Shown here piece by piece: positions 15,469 to 23,237 of a stretch of 32,055 nt of DNA. Source of the DNA: Oscillospiraceae bacterium (GTDB lineage: Bacteria; Bacillota; Clostridia; Oscillospirales; Ruminococcaceae). Position 1 is the first letter of the stretch, and each line of letters opens with the position of its first letter. Under the pieces are notes generated by a model. It did not search any database, was not told where the DNA came from, and saw only the letters and a program-made list of their open reading frames with translations. The translations under genes were made by a program, and so were the position numbers. Location: assembly GCA_017435565.1 (NCBI GenBank), contig JAFSEU010000015.1, positions 1 through 32,055 of the forward strand, written 5' to 3'.

Positions 15469-15630
15469 ATGACGAATGTAGAGATTTATAATTTCTACGA
15501 AAGTAACAGGGATTGTATGGAAATTTGTCGACACCCGTGCTTGATTTCTGCTTGGTGCTGCCCGATATCAGCAGCAGGCTTTATCAGACGGATAAAAAGA
15601 TATGGAATATACTGTGAGTTTGGATTTTGA
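15469..15630 (+). CDS. Small Cys-rich ORF, 53 residues
   Basis: ATG at 15469 follows AAGGGAG with 7 nt spacing and opens a 53-codon frame that ends before a clear terminator. The product has six Cys residues (positions 16, 20, 24, 30, 31 and 49) and a basic RRIKRYG stretch near the end. It lies 12 bp after the SUKH gene and within the same terminator-bounded unit. No family is recognised. It could be a genuine small protein or a remnant of a larger gene joined here. Confidence 0.45.
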   Translation: MTNVEIYNFYESNRDCMEICRHPCLISAWCCPISAAGFIRRIKRYGIYCEFGF

Positions 15631-15647
15631 TTGCTGAGAGAAATTGC

Positions 15648-15678
15648 AAAACGCCTGAGATTATTCTCAGGCGTTTTT
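15648..15678. terminator. Terminator after the SUKH unit
   Basis: A perfect stem of up to 13 bp (AAAACGCCTGAGA with TCTCAGGCGTTTT) with a TTAT loop is followed by TTTTTG. It is strong on the + strand, and the A-run makes it partly bidirectional. Confidence 0.92.
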
Positions 15679-15741
15679 GTTATATAAACCCAAAAAGGAA
15701 TAATTATTCAGACTTCTCAATGATATGTTATAAATATCAAC

Positions 15742-15765
15742 TGACAAACTGACATTGTTTTGTCA
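15742..15765. promoter_or_regulatory. Inverted repeat and 8-bp tandem repeat upstream of the glycan operon promoter
   Basis: TGACAAA (15742-15748) and TTTGTCA (15759-15765) form a perfect 7-bp inverted repeat around 10 nt. Overlapping it, AACTGACA is repeated in tandem at 15739-15754. The site lies about 45 bp upstream of the -35 box, a position suited to an activator. Confidence 0.4.
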
Positions 15766-15811
15766 AGCACTACAAAAAAAAGAAAATTAAAAAATTGTGG
15801 GTTGTTTTGTG

Positions 15812-15840
15812 TTGCAAAATTGTCGTGAATAAGTTATAAT
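15812..15840 (+). promoter_or_regulatory. Promoter of the glycan operon
   Basis: TTGCAA (15812-15817) and TATAAT (15835-15840) are separated by 17 nt. The predicted start is near 15846. It is the only clear promoter before a run of twelve co-directional genes. It strongly resembles the promoter at 13798-13826. Confidence 0.8.
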
Positions 15841-15850
15841 ATTACATATT

Positions 15851-15930
15851 ATGCTACCTTGGGGTAGTGTGCACTTTTGTGGTGCGCAATCGCTTCGTAA
15901 GGCGTGAGAGATTGGCGATTGTATGTCTTG
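15851..15930 (+). promoter_or_regulatory. Structured 5' leader of the glycan operon
   Basis: An 8-bp hairpin (ATGCTACC, TTGG loop, GGTAGTGT, with two G-U pairs) occupies 15851-15870, a few nucleotides from the predicted transcript start. A second larger stem uses CAATCGC (from about 15887) and GCGATTG (to about 15921), with a nested CGCTT/AAGGCG stem. No U-run follows, so these are not terminators. Leaders like this precede long polysaccharide operons controlled by NusG-paralog antiterminators (RfaH, UpxY, LoaP). No such gene is in the window, so this role is inference. Confidence 0.45.
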
Positions 15931-15962
15931 AAAAATGGAACTGTCAGAAAGGAATTGCACAA

Positions 15963-17090
15963 GTGGCAGACAAGAAAAAACGTATATTGCATATCGCACA
16001 AGCTGCCGGTGGTGTAGATCGATATTTGCGAATGCTTCTCAAATATTTGGATAAATCAAAATATGAAAATATTGTGGTACTTTCGCAAGATTTTGTTCAA
16101 AGCGATTATGAAGGACTTGCAGACAGCAGTGCGATTGTGAAAATGCAGCGCTCAATAGGAATGCAAGATGTAAAGACAATATGCGAAGTGAGGAAACTTA
16201 TTCGTAAGTATAATCCGGACATAGTCTATGCTCATTCAAGCAAAGCCGGTGCTGTTGCCAGAGTTGCGAACATCGGATTGGATTCCGAGTGTATTTATAA
16301 TCCGCACGGATGGGCATTCAATATGAGAATCTCGGCTGCAAAACAGAAAATGTATGCGTTGATTGAAAAAGTCGCTTCGCTGTTCTGTAAAAAGATTATT
16401 TGTATTTCAGAAGCAGAAAAAGAGTCTGCTTTGGAGAAAAAAATCTGTAAGGAAGACAAGCTGCAGGTTATATTCAACGGCGTAGATATTGACGCTTACG
16501 AAAAGATGTCATCTTCAAAAATTCAAAAAGCAGATTTGAATATACCGGACAATGCCTTTGTAGTGGGTATGGTTGGGCGTATCAGCACTCAAAAATCGCC
16601 GGATGTTTTTGTTAGGGCAGCAAACCTTATAAAGCAAGCAATGCCGTCAGCTCATTTCATCATTGTCGGTGACGGCGAAATGGAATCAGAAATAAGAAGT
16701 TATGCGGCTGAAAACGGGTTTGAAGACTGCTTGCATATCACGGGTTGGGTGGATAATCCGACAAGTTTTGTAGAGCTGTTTGATGTTGCTTGTCTTTTGA
16801 GCCGTTGGGAAGGTTTTGGTCTTGTGCTGCCGGAGTATATGATGGTCGGCAAACCGATAGTTGCCACAAGAGTAGATGCTATTCCGAACATTATTGTTGA
16901 CGGAGAGAACGGTCTGTTGGTGGAAGCTGATAACCCTGACAAGACTTATGAAGCGGTTATGCGAATATACAACGACAAGGAGCTTCGGGACAGAATTGTC
17001 AAATCGGGATTTAGCAGTTTGAAAAAATTTGATGCAAAGCGTGTTGCGGCAGAGCATGAAAAACTGTTGGACTCATTCTTAAGAGGGTAA
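15963..17090 (+). CDS. GT4-type glycosyltransferase
   Basis: The 375-residue GT-B fold enzyme has an N-terminal sugar-acceptor domain beginning RILHIAQAAGGVDRYL and a C-terminal donor-binding domain with VGMVGRISTQKSPDVF. The family's catalytic-loop region EGFGLVLPEYMMVGKP and the DGENGLLV ending follow. It likely adds a hexose to the lipid-linked repeat unit on the cytoplasmic side. GTG at 15963 is preferred because AAGGA lies 9 nt upstream and homology starts there. An upstream in-frame ATG at 15867 would sit inside the leader hairpin and adds an unlike 32-residue tail. It is the first gene of the operon, 1 bp from the next. Confidence 0.9.
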   Translation: MADKKKRILHIAQAAGGVDRYLRMLLKYLDKSKYENIVVLSQDFVQSDYEGLADSSAIVKMQRSIGMQDVKTICEVRKLIRKYNPDIVYAHSSKAGAVARVANIGLDSECIYNPHGWAFNMRISAAKQKMYALIEKVASLFCKKIICISEAEKESALEKKICKEDKLQVIFNGVDIDAYEKMSSSKIQKADLNIPDNAFVVGMVGRISTQKSPDVFVRAANLIKQAMPSAHFIIVGDGEMESEIRSYAAENGFEDCLHITGWVDNPTSFVELFDVACLLSRWEGFGLVLPEYMMVGKPIVATRVDAIPNIIVDGENGLLVEADNPDKTYEAVMRIYNDKELRDRIVKSGFSSLKKFDAKRVAAEHEKLLDSFLRG

Positions 17091-17091
17091 T

Positions 17092-18399
17092 ATGGCAAAT
17101 ATAGAAAAAATAAGAGTGCTGGTGGTTTCGTATCTTCCATGGAGAGATGATACAAATGTAGGAAATACTCTTTCCAACCTGTTTTCAGGGATGCAAGATG
17201 ATGTCGAATTTGCCAGCATATATTTTAAAGGCGGAAAGCCTCAGAATTCAATTGCTTCCAGTTGCTTTTATATTCCGGAAAAACAATTGGCTAAAAGTAT
17301 AATTACCAGAAAGCCTGTCGGAAGCTTAATCGACTCAGGCCGAGCAAACGGATCAGAGGAAAATAACGATAATAATTTATATAATAAGGCGCGCCAGATG
17401 CGTTGGGAGTCAATGCTGTTGGCTCAAGACTGTATAGGCTTGTTCGGGGTATGGAAGTCTCCGGAACTTGACAGATTTATAGAAGAATTTAAGCCCGATG
17501 TTGTATTCGGACCGCTCGGACGAGTCCCTGTTTCAAATCTTTTAATGCGTTATATACACGATAAATTCGGAGTGCCGGTTATTGCTTATGCCTGGGATGA
17601 TCACTATTCTCTTAAAAAAAGCAGTTTATCACTGTTTTTCTGGATTAAGACTTTTCTTGAACGCAAATATATCAGGCGCTGTGCAGAAGGCTGTGAGTAT
17701 CTTTATACTATAACTGAGCCGATGCGTCAGGAATATGAAGGATATTTTAATAAAGAATGCAGGATTCTATATAAATGTTATGAATTCAAAGGATACGCAC
17801 CCGTAAAAGAGAAAGTTGACGACCCTGTAAAAATAATATATATGGGAAATATCGGGTCTAACAGATGGAAGGTCATAGGTAAAGTTGCAGGTGCATTAGA
17901 GCGCGTTAACGCTAAAGAGAAAAAAGCAGAGTTATTTGTATATACGATGTCGCCGATATCAGAAAAAATGAAAAAGGCGATAGAAATAGACGGAGTCAGC
18001 AGCATAATGAAACCAGTATCAAACGATAAGATTCTGGAAACTATGCAGTCAGCTGATATTCTTTTGCATGTCGAGCCTACAAACAAAAAAGACAGACAAT
18101 TCTTTCGATTGTCTTTTTCAACGAAGATTGTTGATTATCTTTACAATGCCAGATGTATATTTGCAATAGGCGGAGACACTGCCGCAATGGATTATCTCAA
18201 AAGATATGATGCGGCTGTAGTAGAACTGGATGAGGACAAAATATACGAAAGACTAAACGAATTGATTTCTGACAAAGCTGCCATAGTTGATTATGGCAGG
18301 AAGGCTTGGATATGCGGAGAGAGGAATCATCAAAAGGCATCAATACAAAACGAATTGCTTAGTTCGTTCCGTCGTGCAGCCAAACGAGAGGAAGCATAA
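17092..18399 (+). CDS. Glycosyltransferase, GT4-like
   Basis: The 435-residue protein starts with a Rossmann-like strand (IRVLVVSYLPWRDDTNVGN) and contains PDVVFGPLGRVPVSNLL. A second Rossmann domain begins VKIIYMGNIGSNRWK and continues with SADILLHVEP and FSTKIVDYLYNARCIFAIGG. This is the two-domain GT-B plan with an acceptor domain larger than usual. The specific sugar is unknown. It starts 1 bp after the previous stop codon, with AAGAGGG overlapping the end of that gene, so translation is probably coupled. Confidence 0.75.
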   Translation: MANIEKIRVLVVSYLPWRDDTNVGNTLSNLFSGMQDDVEFASIYFKGGKPQNSIASSCFYIPEKQLAKSIITRKPVGSLIDSGRANGSEENNDNNLYNKARQMRWESMLLAQDCIGLFGVWKSPELDRFIEEFKPDVVFGPLGRVPVSNLLMRYIHDKFGVPVIAYAWDDHYSLKKSSLSLFFWIKTFLERKYIRRCAEGCEYLYTITEPMRQEYEGYFNKECRILYKCYEFKGYAPVKEKVDDPVKIIYMGNIGSNRWKVIGKVAGALERVNAKEKKAELFVYTMSPISEKMKKAIEIDGVSSIMKPVSNDKILETMQSADILLHVEPTNKKDRQFFRLSFSTKIVDYLYNARCIFAIGGDTAAMDYLKRYDAAVVELDEDKIYERLNELISDKAAIVDYGRKAWICGERNHQKASIQNELLSSFRRAAKREEA

Positions 18400-18400
18400 T

Positions 18401-19288
18401 ATGAGAACAGATAAGTTTAATCTTAAATTAAAGGCTGTTATGGGTGAAGGCGTCAAAAAGACACTTGTTAAGATGATGCGTCCTTGGCGAAACGGCTTTA
18501 TGCTGTTTAATATATCTGACAGGGCAAAGAAAAATCGTGTTAATCTGAATTATTGGAATGAGTCGGAGAATTTAGGAGATACGCTTTCGCCTGTTGTTGT
18601 TAATTATATGCTTGACCAAAAGGGGATAAATCCTGACAAGGAAGTGAGTGGCCGAAAGCATTTGTATGCAGTTGGCAGCGTTTTGACGGCGGGTATACAA
18701 GATGCAACAGTGTGGGGGAGCGGAGTGTTGAATGCGAGTCTTGGGTATAGACTTGAAAAGAGAAATCTCGATGTCAGAGCAGTCCGCGGTCCCTTAACAC
18801 GCGCTATTCTTATGGATTATGGATATAACGTTCCGAGTGTTTATGGTGATCCGGCTATTTTGTTGCCTGAAATATATTCGCCCGTTAAAATAGATAAGGA
18901 TTGCAGGTATGGCTTGATCATACATAAAGACTACGACCTGTCAAAAGCATTGCAGTCGGATTTGGCAAAAAATATAGTGAAAAAGCTTGATATCTGTACA
19001 GCGGATTACAAAAAATTTATTGATCAGCTTAACAGTGTGGAGGTTGTAATATCTTCAAGCCTTCACGGAGTTATACTTGCTGAAGCTTATGGGATTCCCG
19101 CGGTGATGTTAAAACCACAGATAGATATTGTGAAATATCTTGATTATTATTATAGCACAGGAAGATTGAACTTTCCGGTTGCCGATTCCGTAGAGGAGGC
19201 AATGAAGACAAAACCTGTGGATTTGCCGGATTTGCGAAAACTCAAGAATGATTTGAGAGCCGCATTTCCTTTTGATCTGTATGAGTAA
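18401..19288 (+). CDS. Polysaccharide pyruvyl transferase family protein
   Basis: The 295-residue protein carries NYWNESENLGDTLSPVVVNYML, VRGPLTRAILMDYGY, YGDPAILLPE and SSSLHGVILAEAYGIPAV. These are the conserved blocks of the CsaB/GumL-type pyruvyl transferase family, which puts a pyruvate ketal on a sugar using phosphoenolpyruvate. Some family members act as glycosyltransferases, so the reaction is not certain. ATG at 18401 follows GAGAGGAAG and comes 1 bp after the previous stop codon. A longer frame from 18287 lies inside the previous gene and is rejected. Confidence 0.82.
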   Translation: MRTDKFNLKLKAVMGEGVKKTLVKMMRPWRNGFMLFNISDRAKKNRVNLNYWNESENLGDTLSPVVVNYMLDQKGINPDKEVSGRKHLYAVGSVLTAGIQDATVWGSGVLNASLGYRLEKRNLDVRAVRGPLTRAILMDYGYNVPSVYGDPAILLPEIYSPVKIDKDCRYGLIIHKDYDLSKALQSDLAKNIVKKLDICTADYKKFIDQLNSVEVVISSSLHGVILAEAYGIPAVMLKPQIDIVKYLDYYYSTGRLNFPVADSVEEAMKTKPVDLPDLRKLKNDLRAAFPFDLYE

Positions 19289-19357
19289 GATAGCTGAGGA
19301 TATCACGAAGATTGTTATACAATGTCATTTGTGCATATTCAAGATCAGGAGTTGGCA

Positions 19358-19392
19358 ATAACCATTAGAACGTGTTTTGGCGCAATGGTTAT
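19358..19392. repeat. Inverted repeat in the gap before the polymerase gene
   Basis: ATAACCATT (19358-19366) and AATGGTTAT (19384-19392) form a perfect 9-bp inverted repeat around 17 nt, in the 155-bp gap within the operon. No U-tract follows, so read-through is expected. It may be an mRNA stability hairpin or a leftover of an insertion. Confidence 0.5.
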
Positions 19393-19443
19393 CTCAAGCA
19401 AAACAGGTTGATAATTTATCATAAAGTAAGAGTAGGTGGATAA

Positions 19444-20541
19444 ATGATATATTTTGTGTTGCTTGTTATTTGGGTAATGTTCGCAGATGTAATTTGCAAA
19501 AAAGCCGCTGTCAGCAATCGCAAAAAGTTATATTGTTGGTTGGTTTTTATCCCTGCTGCTCTTTTAATGGGGTTGCGCAGCCGTTATGTGGGCGGCGTTG
19601 ACACAAACTGGTATTATATTCCGACGTTTAAAAAAGTATGCAATTATTCCTGGGATGAAATTTTTACTCTTTTCGAGGGCAAAGATATAGGATTCTACAT
19701 CGTTGAAAAGCTGTTTACTTATATCAGCGACGATCCTTATGCTTTTATTTTTGTCGTATCACTATTTATAGTAGGCTCATACACTTTATTTGTATATCGC
19801 TATTCAGCACAGCCGGTCATATCTTTCTTTGTGTATTTTGCCTTAGGCTATTATACCGCCGGATTTCAGCTTATAAGGCATATGTTGTCAATTTCTATAT
19901 TACTGTTCGCCTATCCTTATATTCTGAACAAAAAGCCTGTAAAATTTATTCTGATAGTGTTGCTTGCTTCTACTTTTCACTCTTCGGCGCTGGTGTTCTT
20001 ATTGGCTTACCCTTTGGCTTTTGCCAGAATCGGATGGAAACAATGGCTGATTGTTGTTGCTACCGTTGTTGTTAGCTATGCATTTGGTTCAAGAGTGTTT
20101 ACTACGCTGGAGGGTCTGTTGGGTGATAGTGACCGGTATGGAAAGTTTACGACAGGCGATTATGGAAGCGAGATGTCGATTGTTGGTTTTTTAATTATTC
20201 TATGTGTTTATGTCGCTTCTTATATTACAATCGGAAAAAGAAAACGAAGATTACCGGAATCACGTGTTTTGTTTAATCTTAGTGCTATAAGTTTGTCCTT
20301 TATGTCGATGGTAATTCTCTTAGGGGAGTTCTGGCGCATCAGTATGTTCTTTGGTATGTATAACACCTTGCTGTTGCCAACTGCGCTTACAGAGCATTAC
20401 CGTTCTGCAAAAAACAAGAATGTTGCAGCAACACTGATCTTACTTATCTGCACAATGCTCATAATTTACTTTATTGTATTCAGATTAGAGAACGATATGT
20501 TGTCAAGTTATGAATTTTTCTGGGACGATGTTTATATATAA
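19444..20541 (+). CDS. EpsG-family polysaccharide polymerase (Wzy-like)
   Basis: The 365-residue hydrophobic protein has about ten predicted membrane segments. Family-like features are the early LMGLRSRYVGGVDTNWYY (compare R-x-x-x-GxDT-x-x-Y of EpsG), DIGFYIVEKL, the GFQLIRHMLSISILLFA segment and the STFHSSALVFLLAYPL helix. EpsG/Wzy proteins join lipid-linked repeat units outside the membrane. The flippase at 21754 completes the Wzx/Wzy pair. GTAGGTGG before the ATG serves as ribosome site. Confidence 0.87.
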   Translation: MIYFVLLVIWVMFADVICKKAAVSNRKKLYCWLVFIPAALLMGLRSRYVGGVDTNWYYIPTFKKVCNYSWDEIFTLFEGKDIGFYIVEKLFTYISDDPYAFIFVVSLFIVGSYTLFVYRYSAQPVISFFVYFALGYYTAGFQLIRHMLSISILLFAYPYILNKKPVKFILIVLLASTFHSSALVFLLAYPLAFARIGWKQWLIVVATVVVSYAFGSRVFTTLEGLLGDSDRYGKFTTGDYGSEMSIVGFLIILCVYVASYITIGKRKRRLPESRVLFNLSAISLSFMSMVILLGEFWRISMFFGMYNTLLLPTALTEHYRSAKNKNVAATLILLICTMLIIYFIVFRLENDMLSSYEFFWDDVYI

Positions 20542-20564
20542 TTTAATGATTTGGGGGCACTGTT

Positions 20565-21728
20565 ATGGGTGATAATAGAAGGCAATTTGATTTGAATGCA
20601 AAGCATTGCTTTGTACATATAATCTGGGGAAATGAACTGAAATTCTCTACAAAGTATGTAAAGTTAGTTAACGATGAGTCTTTGGGCTTCAAAAAAGATG
20701 AGCATGTTTTTGTAACACCGTTTGAGAATGTTTATGATGCCCTGCGTGATGTAGAGAACGTTTTTTTTCATAATACAAAAAATCCGCGCGGCGGACAACT
20801 TATTAACGAAATTGCCCCTTGTTGCGATTGGTTGATTATTCATGATTTGTGCAAACCTATGGAAGTCAGAAAGATCCGAAGAGAATATTTTTCCAAAATA
20901 GTCTGGCGTACATGGGGGAACGATGCGGGATATATTTATCAGCAAGGCGAATATCTCAAGAATATGGTAAAAGCAGTACTAAACATGCTTACCAAGAAAT
21001 ATTATAGATTTGTTTTTGCTGTTGGCTATGCCAACAAGGTTGATGTGGTAGATATTCGCCAACGTTTTGGCGAAATGCCAATGTTCCGTATGGCATATGC
21101 CAATGCTAACAATTACGACTTGCTGTCCGGAATCAGAAACGAAGCACAGTCATCCGGCAAGAAAGATGATTTGCTTCGTGTTGTAATCGGACATTTTGGA
21201 TTTAAAGATGACAATCATAAACAGGTTATAGATCTTGTTGCAAAATACGCAAATGAAAATGTACGCTTTTATTTTCCGTTATCTTACGGCGACCCTGAAT
21301 ATACTGCTAAACTAAAGAAATATGCTGCAAAGAAGTTGGGTAACAAAGCTGAGTTCATTGAAGAGTTTATGCCTTATGAGCAATATGCGCGCTTTTACAG
21401 CCAGATAGATATCTGCATTATGAACGGCACTCGCTCCTGTGCATTAGGAAATATATCGCTGGCGGCTTTCTTCGGCAAGAAGATATACTTACATCGTTCG
21501 GGTGTAATCAAAAAAGCTTTCGATATGGAAAACGCCCCGCATATGTGTGTTGACAGTATTAAAGGAATGAATTTCGAGGAATTTGCTCAGCCGCTGATAT
21601 ATAGCGAAAACGATGTGGCTGAATTTGTTGTCAAGCCAAATATTCAGACGGCATTGAAAGGATGGTTTGACCTTCTGGATTTGCTGCGTGAGGAAAGTCA
21701 ACGCAGAAAAAGTATATCTGATAAATGA
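20565..21728 (+). CDS. WecF-like glycosyltransferase (GT56, 4-acetamido-4,6-dideoxyhexose transferase type)
   Basis: The 387-residue protein resembles the Fuc4NAc transferase family of enterobacterial common antigen. Supporting segments are IVWRTWGNDAGYIYQ, YFPLSYGDPEYTAKLKKYA, EEFMPYEQYARFYSQIDICI and the later LGNISLAAFFGKKIYL. WecF transfers 4-acetamido-4,6-dideoxy-D-galactose from dTDP to a lipid-linked disaccharide. A sugar 4-aminotransferase (28566) and a GNAT acetyltransferase (25378) in the same operon fit a 4-N-acetylated sugar donor. Exact donor and acceptor are not known. GGGGGC before the ATG at 20565 is the ribosome site. Confidence 0.72.
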   Translation: MGDNRRQFDLNAKHCFVHIIWGNELKFSTKYVKLVNDESLGFKKDEHVFVTPFENVYDALRDVENVFFHNTKNPRGGQLINEIAPCCDWLIIHDLCKPMEVRKIRREYFSKIVWRTWGNDAGYIYQQGEYLKNMVKAVLNMLTKKYYRFVFAVGYANKVDVVDIRQRFGEMPMFRMAYANANNYDLLSGIRNEAQSSGKKDDLLRVVIGHFGFKDDNHKQVIDLVAKYANENVRFYFPLSYGDPEYTAKLKKYAAKKLGNKAEFIEEFMPYEQYARFYSQIDICIMNGTRSCALGNISLAAFFGKKIYLHRSGVIKKAFDMENAPHMCVDSIKGMNFEEFAQPLIYSENDVAEFVVKPNIQTALKGWFDLLDLLREESQRRKSISDK

Positions 21729-21753
21729 AATAGAAATGAAATAAGGCAATGTT

Positions 21754-23217
21754 ATGGTAGATAAGAACAAACGGGTTGGAAAGGCTATGATTTGGAAACT
21801 CCTCGAACGCTTCGGCGTTCTGGGAATGCAATTCATCCTACAAATAGTACTGGCAAGAATACTCGACCCCGGTCATTACGGGGCGTTGTCTATAATGATA
21901 ATTTTCACAACTCTTGCAAATGTATTTATACAAAACGGTTTCAATACCGCGCTGATTCAGAACAAGGATGTAACAGAAGAGGATTACTCTTCTGTGTTCT
22001 GGGTATCTTTGGTGGTTGCGTGCGGTTTGTACTGTGTGATTTTTGTTTCGTCGCCGCTTATAGCGATGGTTTACAATATGGAGTACATAACCAATCCGCT
22101 GCGTGTTCTGGCATTGATGCTTTTTCCGGGTGCTCTCAATTCGGTACAGCTTGCAAAGGTCAGCCGTGAGCTTGATTTCAAAAAGGTGTTCATCAGCAAC
22201 CTTGGTGGCATACTTGTATCGGGTGCAGCAGGAATTGTCATTGCACTTTTGGGCGGCGGCTTGTGGGCGCTTGTTGCACAAACACTACTCAATGTCGTGG
22301 TGGTTTGCATTGTAATGCGCTTTACCGTAAAGCTTAAGCTACGCTTGGTGTGCAATTTTGATAGAGTAAAAACGCTGTTTACATTCGGGTGGAAGCTGTT
22401 GGTGTCCTCGCTTATAGATACGCTTTATCAGGATTTGCGCAGCCTTGTTATCGGCATAAAATATGATGAAGATACGCTTGGTTATTATAACCGGGGCAAG
22501 CAGTTTCCGCAGTTTGTTATAAGTGCTGTTAATGGTGCGGTACAAAGCGTTATGCTGCCCGCAATGTCGGCACAGCAGGACGATAAAACCCGTGTAAAAA
22601 CTATGATGCGTAATTCCATCACCATAAGCGCTTATATTATATTTCCGATTATGGCAGGTCTTGCAGCCGTGGCCACTCCGCTTGTCAGTGTGCTTTTAAC
22701 CGATAAATGGCTGCCGTGTGTACCGTATATGCAGGTATATTGCTTTAGTTTCGCTTTTTACCCTGTACACAGCTGCAATTTGCAGGCAATTAATGCAATG
22801 GGCCGCAGCGATATCTTCTTAAAGCTTGAAATCATCAAAAAAAGCTATGGGGTTGCAGCTTTGATTATAGCTCTGCTGTGCTTTGATTCGCCGCTTGCAA
22901 TTGCATCGACCGGTTTGATTACAACGATTATCAGTTGTTTCGTCAATGCCCATCCCAACAAAAAGCTTATCGGATACTCATATTTTGAACAGATGAGAGA
23001 TTTGCTGCCGTCAATGCTTATGTCCGTTGTGATGTGCATTGTGGTACTTATTGTTGGTACACTCAACCTTAGCAATGCAGTATTATTAATGCTTCAGATA
23101 GTAACAGGCGTTGCTGTTTATGTAGTGTTATCTGTGATAATAAAGCCTGCGCCGTATAGGATATTAATAGAATTAATCAAAAAGTTTTTGAATAAACGTT
23201 CGGCTAAAAAGGCGTAA
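21754..23217 (+). CDS. Wzx-type polysaccharide flippase (MOP superfamily)
   Basis: The 487-residue protein has 12-14 predicted membrane segments. It opens with the family-typical Lys-rich stretch and WKLLERFGVLGMQFILQIVLA, followed by RILDPGHYGALSIM and NGFNTALIQ, features of the PST/WzxC group. Members flip undecaprenyl-linked repeat units to the outer face of the membrane. It sits 25 bp after the GT56-like gene. AAGG upstream of the ATG is a modest ribosome site. With the EpsG-like polymerase it defines a Wzx/Wzy-dependent pathway. Confidence 0.92.
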   Translation: MVDKNKRVGKAMIWKLLERFGVLGMQFILQIVLARILDPGHYGALSIMIIFTTLANVFIQNGFNTALIQNKDVTEEDYSSVFWVSLVVACGLYCVIFVSSPLIAMVYNMEYITNPLRVLALMLFPGALNSVQLAKVSRELDFKKVFISNLGGILVSGAAGIVIALLGGGLWALVAQTLLNVVVVCIVMRFTVKLKLRLVCNFDRVKTLFTFGWKLLVSSLIDTLYQDLRSLVIGIKYDEDTLGYYNRGKQFPQFVISAVNGAVQSVMLPAMSAQQDDKTRVKTMMRNSITISAYIIFPIMAGLAAVATPLVSVLLTDKWLPCVPYMQVYCFSFAFYPVHSCNLQAINAMGRSDIFLKLEIIKKSYGVAALIIALLCFDSPLAIASTGLITTIISCFVNAHPNKKLIGYSYFEQMRDLLPSMLMSVVMCIVVLIVGTLNLSNAVLLMLQIVTGVAVYVVLSVIIKPAPYRILIELIKKFLNKRSAKKA

Positions 23218-23237
23218 CATGATATAAAGGAATGTGT

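Noticed and set aside
15867..15962. Upstream extension of the first glycosyltransferase
   Set aside because: The ATG lies within the leader hairpin, has no ribosome site and adds 32 non-homologous residues. GTG at 15963 has AAGGA and fits the family.
18287..18400. Upstream extension of the pyruvyl transferase gene
   Set aside because: It lies inside the previous glycosyltransferase gene in another frame. ATG at 18401 has a ribosome site and fits the family start.
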